Source: Bacteroidales bacterium
GTDB taxonomy: Bacteria; Bacteroidota; Bacteroidia; Bacteroidales; UBA932
DNA: 64,000 bases
NCBI GenBank assembly: GCA_024398105.1
Contig: JAKSJP010000004.1
Coordinates: forward strand, 80,052-144,051
Direction: 5' to 3'
The translations under genes and the position numbers were made by a program. The notes under the pieces are model-generated. The model was given only the letters and a program-made list of their open reading frames with translations. It was not told the DNA's origin and ran no database searches. Below, in pieces: positions 28,917 through 37,510 of this stretch. Position 1 is the first letter of the stretch, and each line of letters starts with the position of its first letter.

Positions 28917-30584
28917 ATGGCACAGGATTACATGGAAGTTGTAAAACAGTGGCTCGAGGGTGACTTCGACCAGGAAACAAAAATGAAGGTTCTCGAACTC
29001 CGCAATAACGATCCGGTAGGTCTGGAGGATGCGTTCTACCGTAACCTCGAATTCGGTACAGGCGGTCTTCGCGGTATCATGGGCGTAGGTACCAACAGAA
29101 TGAACAAGTACACTGTCGGTATGGCTACCCAGGGCCTCGCAAACTATATCAAGGCTCACGTACAGGGTGACGACATCCGCGTCGCTATCTCTTTCGACAG
29201 CCGTAACAACAGCAAGCTTTTCGCCAAGATCACAGCTGACGTTCTTTGCGCAAACGGCCTTCATGTATTCCTCTTCGACAACATCCGTCCTACACCTGAG
29301 CTCAGCTACGCTATCCGCAAGGTCGGCGCTACTGCCGGTGTGATGGTCACTGCCTCGCACAACCCTAAGGAGTACAACGGCTACAAGGTATTCTGGGCAG
29401 ACGGCGGTCAGATCACCTCTCCAGTCGATACAGAGGTAGTCGCTGAGGTTGCCAAGATCACCGATCCTTCAATGGTGAAGTTCGTACCAGGTGAGGATGC
29501 CGGCAAGATCGACGTGATGGGCAAGGAAATCGATGAGGCTTATGTAAATGACCTCCTCTCACTCTGCCTCAGCCCTGAGTCAGTAGCAAGACACGCCGAT
29601 GAGATCAAGCTCGTCTATACTCCACTCCACGGCTGCGGTGTGAGACTCGTGCCTGAGTGCCTCAGAAGAATGGGCTTCAAGAATATCTACAACATCCCGG
29701 AGCAGGATGTCAGCGACGGTGATTTCCCTACAGTAGTTTCTCCTAACCCTGAGGAGCCTGCAGCAATGAAGATGGCCATTGACCTCGCAAACAAGGTTGG
29801 TGCTGACATCGTCCTCGCAACAGACCCTGACGCAGACCGTATGGGTATCGCAGTACGCGACAATGACGGAAACATCGTACAGTTCAACGGTAACCAGACC
29901 GCTGCTGTCATGACATATTACATCCTCAACCGCTGGAAGGATCTCGGTAAGCTTGACGGAACAAAGTACATCGTCAAGACCATCGTTACCACAGAGCTTC
30001 TCCGTGAGATCGCTGCCGGATTCGGTGTGAAGTGCTACGACGTGCTCACAGGCTTCAAGTACATCGCTGAGGTTGTCAAGAAGAACGAGGCTACAGGTGA
30101 GTTCATCTGCGGTGGTGAGGAGAGCTTCGGCTTCAACGTAGGCCAGTATGTACGTGACAAGGATGGCCAGGTTGCTGCCATGATGGTCGCTGAGGCTGCT
30201 GCATGGGCTGCAGACCAGGGTCTTACAATCTACCAGCTCCTCCAGAAGATCTACAAGGAGTATGGCTACCGCAAGGAAGGCCTTACCTCTATCGTCCGCA
30301 AGGGCAAGAGCGGTGCTGAGGAGATCCAGCAGATGATGGTTGACTTCCGTCAGAACCCTCCTAAGGACCTTCTAGGTTCTCCTGTCACAAAGGTCATCGA
30401 TTATCTCGAACCTGAGAAGACAGGCCAGCCTAAGTCTAACGTCCTCCAGTTCTTCGATGAGGCAGGTGACGTCGTGTCTATCCGTCCTTCAGGTACCGAG
30501 CCTAAGATCAAGTTCTACTTCGGTGCAAAGGGCGCAGACGCAGACCAGAAGCTCGTAGACCTCAAGGCTCAGCTCATCAAGTAG
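28917..30584 (+). CDS. Phosphoglucomutase/phosphomannomutase (alpha-D-phosphohexomutase)
   Basis: 555 residues. Interconverts hexose 1- and 6-phosphates through a phosphoserine enzyme. The phosphoserine loop VTASHNPKEYNGYK has Ser147; the Mg2+ loop reads DPDADRMGI; the sugar-binding loop GGEESFGF and the C-terminal phosphate-binding loop RPSGTEPKIKFY are all intact. Length and motifs match the PgcA/PGM2-like group rather than GlmM, which is encoded separately at 60273. Strong codon bias implies high expression. The gene stands alone between its promoter and a repeat array. Confidence 0.9.
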   Translation: MAQDYMEVVKQWLEGDFDQETKMKVLELRNNDPVGLEDAFYRNLEFGTGGLRGIMGVGTNRMNKYTVGMATQGLANYIKAHVQGDDIRVAISFDSRNNSKLFAKITADVLCANGLHVFLFDNIRPTPELSYAIRKVGATAGVMVTASHNPKEYNGYKVFWADGGQITSPVDTEVVAEVAKITDPSMVKFVPGEDAGKIDVMGKEIDEAYVNDLLSLCLSPESVARHADEIKLVYTPLHGCGVRLVPECLRRMGFKNIYNIPEQDVSDGDFPTVVSPNPEEPAAMKMAIDLANKVGADIVLATDPDADRMGIAVRDNDGNIVQFNGNQTAAVMTYYILNRWKDLGKLDGTKYIVKTIVTTELLREIAAGFGVKCYDVLTGFKYIAEVVKKNEATGEFICGGEESFGFNVGQYVRDKDGQVAAMMVAEAAAWAADQGLTIYQLLQKIYKEYGYRKEGLTSIVRKGKSGAEEIQQMMVDFRQNPPKDLLGSPVTKVIDYLEPEKTGQPKSNVLQFFDEAGDVVSIRPSGTEPKIKFYFGAKGADADQKLVDLKAQLIK

Positions 30585-30646
30585 CTTATACTACGGCGTA
30601 TATGCATTTCAGTTCGGCATCTACGCCGAATAATGCTGAATAAATA

Positions 30647-30720
30647 ACAAAGAGGCCAGATGGCCAGGGCTCCCAAAAGAGTTTGGGAATAGGTCGCCCT
30701 GATCCACCTGGTCTCTTTGT
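30647..30720 (-). repeat. Structured hairpin element E1 at the left edge of the 73-bp array
   Basis: Imperfect inverted repeat (arms 30647-30663 and 30704-30720, 16 of 17 positions pair with one G-U) enclosing nested hairpins AGGGC/GCCCT and CCCAAA/TTTGGG. On the minus strand the core reads AGGGCGACC, then TTCCCAA, then TTGGGAGCCC. The same core occurs in the opposite orientation at 31119-31192. It may also terminate the mutase transcript. Confidence 0.75.
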
Positions 30721-30732
30721 ATGTTCCTGTCT

Positions 30733-31093
30733 GCAAATGCCGAGACCTGGTGCGCTGCTGCGCCGCCGGTGCTGTCAGGAAGGCTGTTGTTGCACCAGGT
30801 GTCAATGAAATGCCGAGACCTGGTGCGCTGCTGCGCCGCCGGTGCTGTCAGGAAGGCTGTTGTTGCACCAGGTGTCAATGAAATGCCGAGACCTGGTGCG
30901 CTGCTGCGCCGCCGGTGCTGTTAGGAAGGCTGTTGTTGCACCAGGTGTCAGTGGAATGCCGAGACCTGGTGCGCTGCTGCGCCGCCGGTGCTGTCAGGGA
31001 GGCTGTTGTTGCACCAGGTGTCAATGAAATGCCGAGACCTGGTGCGCTGCTGCACCGCCGGTGCTGTCAGGAAGGCTGTTGTTGCACCAGGTC
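30733..31093. repeat. Tandem array, five units of exactly 73 bp, with inverted 10-bp arms
   Basis: GACCTGGTGC occurs at 30744, 30817, 30890, 30963 and 31036. Its partner GCACCAGGTG occurs at 30792, 30865, 30938 and 31011, with a final GCACCAGGTC at 31084. Arms are separated alternately by 38 bp (GC-rich) and 15 bp (containing GAAATGCC). Units differ by only one to three bases. The array runs between the convergent mutase and greA genes. It opens with one arm orientation and closes with the other. Spacers are near-identical, so it is not CRISPR. Confidence 0.95.
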
Positions 31094-31118
31094 TCTGACA
31101 TGAACGCCTCAGCCACCG

Positions 31119-31192
31119 ACAGACAGGTCTCAAAAGTAAGGGCGACCATTTTCCCAAGTTCCTTGGGAGCCCGTCTTTTGAGACCTGTCTGT
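31119..31192 (+). repeat. Structured hairpin element E2 at the right edge of the 73-bp array
   Basis: Perfect 18-bp inverted repeat (arms 31119-31136 and 31175-31192, arm core GACAGGTCTCAAAA) enclosing GGGC/GCCC and CCCAAG/CTTGGG. The core AGGGCGACC ... TTCCCAA ... TTGGGAGCCC matches E1 in reverse orientation, while the outer stems differ. Confidence 0.8.
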
Positions 31193-31234
31193 TGCTAACA
31201 GTAGTTCTGTCTGTTGCTAACAGTAGTTCTGTCT
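31185..31234 (+). repeat. Short 22-bp tandem duplication next to E2
   Basis: CTGTCTGTTGCTAACAGTAG plus TT is present at 31185-31206 and 31207-31228, with the first six bases again at 31229. Each unit holds a small hairpin CTGTT-GCT-AACAG. It overlaps the right arm of E2 and lies just before the greA stop. Confidence 0.85.
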
Positions 31235-31247
31235 GCGAGAGATCTGG

Positions 31248-31718
31248 CTACCCCTCGAGCGAGACACTGTCGATCCTGAGGCGCAGCGTCGCCGCTGGAA
31301 CCTTCACCTCGACGATATCACCAGCCTTCTTTCCCATCAATGCGCTGCCGATAGGGGACTTAAGTGAAATCTTACCTTCCTGGAGATTCATCTCGTGAGG
31401 ACTGACTATAGTGTAGGTCATCCTGGCACCCGTATCGAGATTGGTGAATTCTACCTTGCTCAGAAGACATACCTCGTCCTTGGGAAGAAGCTTCGTGTCA
31501 ATGACTCTGGAATACTTGAGTACTTTCTGAAGGAAGCGGATTCTGCTTATGCATTTAGCCTGGGCCCTTCTGGCGGCACGGTAACCGAAATTCTCGCTCA
31601 GGTCTCCCTGGGCGCGGGCCTCTGAGAGATCGTCCTTGATCTTCGGATATGTGACGTCGATGAGCTCCTCAAGCTCGGCGACGATCTTGTCATGAGCTTC
31701 CTGTGAAAGATATTCCAT
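31248..31718 (-). CDS. greA: Transcription elongation factor GreA
   Basis: 156 residues. GreA enters the RNA polymerase secondary channel and stimulates cleavage of backtracked RNA. The N-terminal coiled coil carries the tip EARAQGDLSENFGY with acidic Asp39 and Glu42 in the expected places, and the C-terminal FKBP-like domain contains SPIGSALMGKKAGDIVEV. Length is as for the family. The tip loop ends FGYRAARRAQ rather than the enterobacterial AEYHAAKE, common in Bacteroidota. It is convergent with the mutase gene across the 73-bp array. Confidence 0.93.
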   Translation of the reverse strand: MEYLSQEAHDKIVAELEELIDVTYPKIKDDLSEARAQGDLSENFGYRAARRAQAKCISRIRFLQKVLKYSRVIDTKLLPKDEVCLLSKVEFTNLDTGARMTYTIVSPHEMNLQEGKISLKSPIGSALMGKKAGDIVEVKVPAATLRLRIDSVSLEG

Positions 31719-31760
31719 ATCTGTGGCTTTTTTGCAAAGATAAACACTATATTCGGTGAT

Positions 31761-31850
31761 ATGAAGAAAGTAATAGCAATCACAATGGCGGCTACAATAC
31801 TGCTGACCGCATGTGGAGACAAAGATATAATAGTTATCCCTTCGGCATAA
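31761..31850 (+). CDS. Tiny 29-residue lipoprotein
   Basis: A 29-codon frame encodes a full lipoprotein signal peptide (MKKVIAITMAATILLTAC, lipobox LTAC, Cys18) followed by only eleven residues, GDKDIIVIPSA. A short A/T-rich gap to greA (divergent) allows a promoter. The last codons lie in the left arm of a perfect hairpin, so gene end and terminator are fused. It could be a genuine micro-lipoprotein like entericidin or Lpp-type peptides, or the surviving head of a truncated lipoprotein gene. The intact lipobox and the terminator favour expression. Too short to recognise a family. Confidence 0.5.
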   Translation: MKKVIAITMAATILLTACGDKDIIVIPSA

Positions 31851-31868
31851 TCACCGAAGGGATAACTA
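31829..31868. terminator. Hairpin terminator overlapping the micro-lipoprotein end
   Basis: Perfect 16-bp inverted repeat with arms ATAGTTATCCCTTCGG and its complement around an 8-nt loop, between the small lipoprotein and the convergent peptidase ending at 31905. Confidence 0.85.
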
Positions 31869-31904
31869 TTAAGAGTCTGTCGGTCAGGTGTTTATGACCG
31901 ATCC

Positions 31905-33932
31905 TTATTTCACGATACGGTCGATGGCGTTGAGGATAGGCTGTGTCGAAACGTCTGAACCTACAGCCTCGTTCATCCATGCGTTTGGAGTAAGGCGGCC
32001 GATTCTCCAGATGCGGTCGATCTCAGGAGCGATATGGTTCGGATTGTAGAGATTTGAGAAATGCTCTTCAATCTGGTACTCGATGATGTGTCCGTATGGA
32101 TAGTTCGGAAGGTACATCGGCGAGTTGACCATATGTGAGTAGACAGCGAGGATGGTTGAATCGTGCGTTCCGAGTACAGGCTCGTAATACTTGTTCCACA
32201 CTTCCTTTGCAATACGGATGCAGTTGTCGCGCAGGTCCTCGGCGGTGGCATCAGGGTTGTCATATAGCCAACGCCAGGTATACATGTCCACGAGAGACAC
32301 TCCCATGATCTCGTACATGCCCCAGAATATGTCGAGGGTGGTGTTGTCGTCGATTACACTCTTGTAGCCGAGAAGACGGAGGTCGCGCTTCTGGAATACG
32401 AACGCGAGAGTCTCGGTGAAACCGGTGTTCGGAACGCCGGAAAGGCTGTAGTAGTCGATGTCGTAGGTGTCGAGGGTCTGCTCGACATTGTGACCGAACT
32501 CATGGACAGCGATGTTGTAGCCCTTGTAGTCCATTCCCTCTGCACCGATGCGGGTCCTGAGGAAAGACTTGTAGCCCTTGCCCTGGGTTCCCCATGCGTG
32601 ACCTGAACCGCGTGCGCCTTCAACGGCGATCTTGTCAGCGATATATGTGGATCTCTCGCGGCTGAAGCCAAGGTTCTGAAGCATCTTAGGCATTCCTGCC
32701 TGGAAAGCGTCAGGATCAGGGTAGAGCTTGCGTGTCTGAGCTGTGAGGACATCTTCAGGCATAGTCGAGCGGCTCTTGAATCCGTCGTACCAGATGTCGT
32801 ATGGACGAAGGTCTCTGCCAAGACGTTCCCTGATGAGCGCACCTACCTTCTTTACCTGTTCCGACGACACAAGGTCCACAAACAGTCTCTCGATCTCGTC
32901 TGCTGAGACCTCCATGCTGCCTTCAAAGTTCCTGATGATGCCTGTAGGCATTCCTGGGTTGTACTTGTCAACCAACAGGTCGGCATGGTACTCGTCAAGT
33001 ATACGCTGGTAGCGGACGGCTCCTTCGGCCTTGAGGGAGACTTCCTTGCCATCCTTCCATGTCTTGTTGGAATATGGTGCCCAGTCATAGCCAGGGTTGT
33101 TGACGACAGCGGCCGGGATGTCCTGGGAGATGATCCTTTCCATGATCTTGTAGATCATTTCCTGCTTTTCGTTAGCATTCGGAACATCGGCGTAGTTGGA
33201 CTTGAGCTCGTCACGCAGGTTCCAATGTGAGAGAAGGACCATGTCCTCCGGGAAGAGTTTGCGGCCGTCGTCGGTAAGGACGTGTCCCATCATGATATTG
33301 TAGCTGGCGATATAGTTCTCAGCGTCGCTGTAAGCCTTGCTGCCGACTTTGCTGACCTCCGCAGGGACGCGTGAGGTATAGCTGTCGCCCATCCTGGCGT
33401 ACGCCCATTCGAGACGGCTCCAGTCCTTGCCCAGCTCGTTCTTTTCCGCAAGGGTATAGAACGGGAAGTTGAGCATGGTGATGAAAGCGAGCTTGTTCTG
33501 GAACATATCGTCCGACATGTGGGAGTAAGGACTGTATTCACTCAGGATATAGTCCACGTTGTCAGGCTCTGGTCCGGCGAGGATCGTCGGCTTCTGCAGG
33601 TCTATGGTTACCTGATTGTATGCTCCTGCGAGGATTTCATTCGCCCTTGCGAGCTTGTCGTAGAGTTCCTTCTTCCTGTCGGGGTCCGCTACGTAGTTCT
33701 CCTTTACGAACGCGATGAACTCGTCGGTCGTTCCGTCCTCGCTGGTCCACAGGGAGGCAGCCTGGCGTATTCCTCTTTCGAGAAGAGCCTTGTCAGGAGA
33801 ATCTATCTCAGCAACCAGTTTGGTGATGTAGCTTTCGCTGATATCTGCATATGCAGTCTCTTCGCTTTTCTTATTCTCTGTACATGCGACAGCGCACAGC
33901 AGCGCCAGCATTCCGATAAGTCTTTTCTTCAT
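31905..33932 (-). CDS. Zinc metallopeptidase lipoprotein (HEXXH, gluzincin type)
   Basis: 675 residues with lipobox AVAC (Cys17). The zinc motif HEFGH is at residues 477-481, and GFTETLAF, about 30 residues later, supplies the probable third ligand Glu. The largely helical sequence and motif placement recall M3-type oligopeptidases, but I cannot assign a MEROPS family firmly. It is likely anchored in the periplasm or on the surface and degrades peptides. It follows the M28 peptidase gene by 19 nt on the same strand, making a two-gene secreted peptidase operon. Confidence 0.75.
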   Translation of the reverse strand: MKKRLIGMLALLCAVACTENKKSEETAYADISESYITKLVAEIDSPDKALLERGIRQAASLWTSEDGTTDEFIAFVKENYVADPDRKKELYDKLARANEILAGAYNQVTIDLQKPTILAGPEPDNVDYILSEYSPYSHMSDDMFQNKLAFITMLNFPFYTLAEKNELGKDWSRLEWAYARMGDSYTSRVPAEVSKVGSKAYSDAENYIASYNIMMGHVLTDDGRKLFPEDMVLLSHWNLRDELKSNYADVPNANEKQEMIYKIMERIISQDIPAAVVNNPGYDWAPYSNKTWKDGKEVSLKAEGAVRYQRILDEYHADLLVDKYNPGMPTGIIRNFEGSMEVSADEIERLFVDLVSSEQVKKVGALIRERLGRDLRPYDIWYDGFKSRSTMPEDVLTAQTRKLYPDPDAFQAGMPKMLQNLGFSRERSTYIADKIAVEGARGSGHAWGTQGKGYKSFLRTRIGAEGMDYKGYNIAVHEFGHNVEQTLDTYDIDYYSLSGVPNTGFTETLAFVFQKRDLRLLGYKSVIDDNTTLDIFWGMYEIMGVSLVDMYTWRWLYDNPDATAEDLRDNCIRIAKEVWNKYYEPVLGTHDSTILAVYSHMVNSPMYLPNYPYGHIIEYQIEEHFSNLYNPNHIAPEIDRIWRIGRLTPNAWMNEAVGSDVSTQPILNAIDRIVK

Positions 33933-33951
33933 GATTATAGGTATTATCCGT

Positions 33952-35478
33952 TTATTTCAATACATCAGGTTTCACTGGTATTCTTCCTGGGTCTTCCGCT
34001 GCGCAGAGGACCAGCCATGCTGTGATGCATGCGTCGATCCTGAGGTCCTCGAGAGACAGACGCTCGAAGGTGTCCATGATCGTGTGGTAGGTCCTGTCGT
34101 ACTCAAGCTCATCCTGGATGAACTGATATGCAGGCAGGCCCAGTCGATCGAAGGTGACATGGTCAGTAGAACCTGTGGTCCTAGGACTGAGGACGTTGAA
34201 TCCGAGAGATTCTACAGGTCCCATCCATGCCTTGAAGAACGGAACTGCCATGTCGTTCCTCTCAAGATGGATGCCACGGAAACGGCCTGAACCGTTGTCC
34301 ATGTTGAGGTAGAGCGCGAACTTGTCATAGCCTGGGAGCTTCTGCTTGTCGGCCTTCCTGTAGAGGTTGTTCTCAGCATATCCTGCTGATCCGTAGAGTC
34401 CCTGCTCCTCACCGCCCCAGAGAGCGAGACGGATGGTACGCTTCGGCTGGTAGCCGATGGCCTTGAGGATACGCATAGCCTCCATCATTACTATACATCC
34501 CGATGCGTTGTCTGCACCGCCGGTACCTCCATGCCATGAATCCAGATGTGCTCCGATCATGACGATCTCATCCTTGAGCTGAGGATCGGTACCTGGAATC
34601 TCTGCCATGACATTGTTGATCTTCTGGTTGTCAGTGAACCTGTTCTTCAGCTCGACCTCCATCCTGACCTTTTCGCCTCTCTCGATAAGGCGGACCATAC
34701 GTCCATGGTCCTCGATAGGCATGATGATCTCAGGAATCGGCTCCGGGTCTCCGGCCTTATATGACACGCCTGTGGCAGAAGGAACGTTGAACGAACCGCG
34801 TCCCGTCACTACGCATATAGGCTTCTCATTCTTGATGAACTCAGCCATCGCTCTCTGGAGAGCCTGGCTTGGTCCGGTCCTGCGGTAGGTCGACCTAGGT
34901 CGGATCTCGGCACGGCTGTCCGTCGCATATCTTTCAAGCTCCTCGTCGGTAAGCCTGCTGGCCAAAGGCTCGAAGCTCATGGTATATGTCTGGGTCTCAG
35001 GCATGAGGACTATCTTCCCCTTGAGCTTGCCCTTGTATTCCTTCAGGTCGCTCTCCTCGAGCGGGTCGAACAGCACACATTCAGCTTCCTGCAGGCCCTT
35101 GGTGCTTCCTGACCACGCCTTCGGATTGACAGAGAATGCACAGTAGTATGGTGCTGTCATGGCGGCGTAGGTCTTCTCAACGTCCCATCCACCCTTTGCG
35201 AAGTCGCATGCGTATTCAGCGCGTGGGTCGGACAGACCGAATTCCTCGAGCTTGCTGATCACGAGGCCCTCGGCACGAAGCTTCATCTGAGATGCGGCGA
35301 GACGCGATCCGAGAAGGTCTGTCATGAACCTTGAGAGGTCGTAGATCTGGGAATTGTTGAAAGCTTCCTGCTTGACTTTGTAGGCCAGTTCTTCACTTGG
35401 ACATACCTGTGCGCTGAGGCTGGTCGCGAAGAATGCTGCCATTGCGGCGGAGATAATGGTTCTTCTTGTATTCATCAT
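33952..35478 (-). CDS. Secreted M28-family aminopeptidase/carboxypeptidase
   Basis: 508 residues with a signal peptide ending near SLSAQ (about 24). The zinc ligands of M28 peptidases are all visible: GAHLDSWH, GGADNASG, WGGEEQGLYGS, LNMDNGSG and TYHTIMDTFE. A PA-like insertion domain (about 125-265) lies before the catalytic domain, as in the PGCP/Q-type carboxypeptidases. It cleaves single residues from peptides outside the cytoplasm. First gene of the two-peptidase operon. The coding sequence contains one GACCTAGGTC palindrome at 34892-34901, the same word that makes up the intergenic elements. Confidence 0.85.
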   Translation of the reverse strand: MMNTRRTIISAAMAAFFATSLSAQVCPSEELAYKVKQEAFNNSQIYDLSRFMTDLLGSRLAASQMKLRAEGLVISKLEEFGLSDPRAEYACDFAKGGWDVEKTYAAMTAPYYCAFSVNPKAWSGSTKGLQEAECVLFDPLEESDLKEYKGKLKGKIVLMPETQTYTMSFEPLASRLTDEELERYATDSRAEIRPRSTYRRTGPSQALQRAMAEFIKNEKPICVVTGRGSFNVPSATGVSYKAGDPEPIPEIIMPIEDHGRMVRLIERGEKVRMEVELKNRFTDNQKINNVMAEIPGTDPQLKDEIVMIGAHLDSWHGGTGGADNASGCIVMMEAMRILKAIGYQPKRTIRLALWGGEEQGLYGSAGYAENNLYRKADKQKLPGYDKFALYLNMDNGSGRFRGIHLERNDMAVPFFKAWMGPVESLGFNVLSPRTTGSTDHVTFDRLGLPAYQFIQDELEYDRTYHTIMDTFERLSLEDLRIDACITAWLVLCAAEDPGRIPVKPDVLK

Positions 35479-35495
35479 GGGATTGTCTTTGTTCC

Positions 35496-35503
35496 TAAAG
35501 ATA
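35496..35503 (-). promoter_or_regulatory. Promoter -7 box for the peptidase operon
   Basis: TATCTTTA on the minus strand, one base off consensus, 17 nt before the ATG at 35478. Confidence 0.4.
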
Positions 35504-35514
35504 GAAATAATTGT

Positions 35515-35522
35515 TATTTTTG
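35515..35522 (+). promoter_or_regulatory. Promoter -7 box for the Pif1-like helicase gene
   Basis: TATTTTTG, 14 nt before the ATG at 35537, so the leader would be very short. Confidence 0.6.
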
Positions 35523-35536
35523 ACTAATTATTATCA

Positions 35537-37468
35537 ATGAAAATGGCGATAGAGAAAGACAGAAGCTTCAGATTAGCGGAGAGATATGTGCAGGAGACCG
35601 GAGCATCCGTGTTTCTGACAGGAAAGGCTGGAACAGGAAAGACTACTTTCCTGAAGACCATCGTGGCGGACAGCATGAAGCGTTGTGCGGTCGTCGCCCC
35701 TACCGGAGTGGCCGCGATCAATGCAGGAGGAGTCACCATCCATTCATTTTTCCAGCTCCCTCTCTGCCCTTATCTTCCAGATGTCAAGGAACTCATAACC
35801 GAATATCAGCTCCCGGAAAAGATGAATACTCTCCGCAAGGAAAGGATAAAGATCCTGAGGACCCTCGATCTGCTGATCATCGATGAGATATCCATGGTCC
35901 GCGCTGACATAATGGATGCAATAGACATGGTCCTTCGCAGATTTCGAAGGAACGACCGCCCTTTCGGAGGCGTCCAGCTCCTGATGATCGGCGACGTCCA
36001 GCAGCTGCCGCCTGTGATCAAGGAGGCCGAACGCAAGTATTTCGACCAGGTCTATCAATCGCCGTTCTTCTTCAATTCCAAGGCTTTGCAGAGACTTCCA
36101 TTCCTGACGATCGAGCTTGAGAAGATCCATCGCCAGAGCGACGCCGAGTTCATGGCGATACTGAACAGCGTCCGTGCCGGGAATCCGGGAGGCGAAGTCC
36201 TGTCAAGGCTGAATTCACGTCTTGATCCTTCGTTCGATCCGCCGAAGGACGAAAGCTGGATCCGTCTCACTACCCATAATGCGCAGGCTGATGCCGTCAA
36301 TTCGGCAAAGATGTCTGAGCTGCAAGGAAAGGAGTCTGTATATAAGGCCGACATTGAAGGCAACTTCCCGGAAAGCGCATATCCTGCCGATACGGAGCTG
36401 CGTCTCAAAGTCGGCGCTCAGGTCATGTTCATCAGGAACGACTCGTCCGGTGAGGCGCGCTACTATAACGGCAAGATCGGTACTGTGACAAGCATTTCCC
36501 CTCAGCTGGTGGTGACTGACGAGGACGGGAATGCTATAGAGGTCGAGAGGGTAGTGTGGGAGAACATCAAGTATGAACTCGACGCTGAGACCAAGGAGAT
36601 CGTCGGAAACTGTGACGGCGTCTTTTCCCAGTATCCGCTGCGCCTTGCATGGGCGATAACTATCCATAAGAGCCAGGGACTGACCTTCGACAGGGTCGTC
36701 ATCGACGCAGGTTCGGCATTCTCGTCCGGTCAGGTCTATGTCGCCCTGTCCCGCTGCCGTAGCCTTGAGGGCATAGTACTTTCGACTCCGATCACCCGAC
36801 GCTGCACTTTCGGAAACGAGGAGGTCAACTCCTTCGAGAGCTCCTACACCTCGTTCGATTCGGCTGAATCGTCCCTTGTCCTGTTCCAGCAGGATTATTA
36901 TGTGAAGACTTTGTGCGAGGCTTTTGACCTCCATGAACTCAGGTTCCTCTATAACAGGCTGAACCGGGTATATCAGGTGGATCTGTCCAACAAGTACCGC
37001 GAATCGGCTGAGGCGTTCAAGGCTGTTGCCGAGGCTCCGGTCCCTCAGCTTCTAAAGGAGGAACAGAAGGACAGGGCTGGAATACGTGCTCTGGTGGATA
37101 CGTCAGACAAGTTCCAGAACCAGATAAGAAGAATCGTACTGACTGAAAAGGAAGGGTATAAATCTGACCTTCTGGATGAGAGAGTACACAAGGCGGCTGC
37201 ATACTACAAGGATCAGCTTGCCAGGACAGCGAAGGAAATCCTTCCTCTGATTGACCTGGAAATAGGGGACAAGGCGGTGAAGAAGGTATTCAAGGATGCC
37301 TCGGTCGCTTTCCTGAAGGAACTGGGATTCAAGCTTCAGATGATGGGGATGTTCTCCCGCAACGGCTTCCTGATGAAGGCGTACCAGAAGGTCCGTCTGG
37401 ACCTTGAGCTCTCGGGCGACAGTACCTTGAAGGCTGCCGTCAAGAACGTAAAGGGATTCCTGGCATAG
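35537..37468 (+). CDS. Pif1-like SF1B helicase
   Basis: 643 residues. Walker A GKAGTGKT at 29-36, motif Ia VVAPTGVAAINAGG, Walker B LLIIDEISMV, motif III LMIGDVQQLPPV, ELEKIHRQ, and the C-terminal TIHKSQGLTFDRVVID and QVYVALSRCRS. This set defines Pif1-like 5'-3' helicases, which unwind G4 DNA and R-loops in known members. After the core (about residue 430) come 200 helical, charged residues with no clear family, perhaps a DNA-binding domain. Distinct from the RecD-like helicase at 23494. Convergent with the EamA gene. Confidence 0.88.
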   Translation: MKMAIEKDRSFRLAERYVQETGASVFLTGKAGTGKTTFLKTIVADSMKRCAVVAPTGVAAINAGGVTIHSFFQLPLCPYLPDVKELITEYQLPEKMNTLRKERIKILRTLDLLIIDEISMVRADIMDAIDMVLRRFRRNDRPFGGVQLLMIGDVQQLPPVIKEAERKYFDQVYQSPFFFNSKALQRLPFLTIELEKIHRQSDAEFMAILNSVRAGNPGGEVLSRLNSRLDPSFDPPKDESWIRLTTHNAQADAVNSAKMSELQGKESVYKADIEGNFPESAYPADTELRLKVGAQVMFIRNDSSGEARYYNGKIGTVTSISPQLVVTDEDGNAIEVERVVWENIKYELDAETKEIVGNCDGVFSQYPLRLAWAITIHKSQGLTFDRVVIDAGSAFSSGQVYVALSRCRSLEGIVLSTPITRRCTFGNEEVNSFESSYTSFDSAESSLVLFQQDYYVKTLCEAFDLHELRFLYNRLNRVYQVDLSNKYRESAEAFKAVAEAPVPQLLKEEQKDRAGIRALVDTSDKFQNQIRRIVLTEKEGYKSDLLDERVHKAAAYYKDQLARTAKEILPLIDLEIGDKAVKKVFKDASVAFLKELGFKLQMMGMFSRNGFLMKAYQKVRLDLELSGDSTLKAAVKNVKGFLA

Positions 37469-37472
37469 GCCC

Positions 37473-37494
37473 TGGATCATGGTACCATGGTCCA
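37473..37494. terminator. Near-perfect 22-bp palindrome between convergent genes
   Basis: Centred on GGTACC with arms TGGATCATGG and CCATGGTCCA (one G-U pair), 5 nt after the Pif1-like stop and 16 nt from the EamA stop. It lacks a clear T-tract, so a termination role is only probable. Confidence 0.45.
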
Positions 37495-37510
37495 AGGCTT
37501 TCCCGTCTGG

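Noticed and set aside
30733-31093. CRISPR array
   Set aside because: The repeats are regularly spaced, but the spacers are nearly identical, and no cas genes are present.
30733-31093. Integron attC-like array
   Set aside because: Inverted arms are present, but there are no cassettes between units, no core RYYYAAC/GTTRRRY sites and no integrase.
30721-31157. Several overlapping 60-85 residue open frames on both strands within the 73-bp array
   Set aside because: They are by-products of a GC-rich, stop-poor repeat; the period is not a multiple of three, no start or promoter signals accompany them, and the translations resemble no protein.
31248-31718. GreB instead of GreA
   Set aside because: The coiled-coil tip and overall length fit GreA, and the basic patch typical of GreB is not evident.
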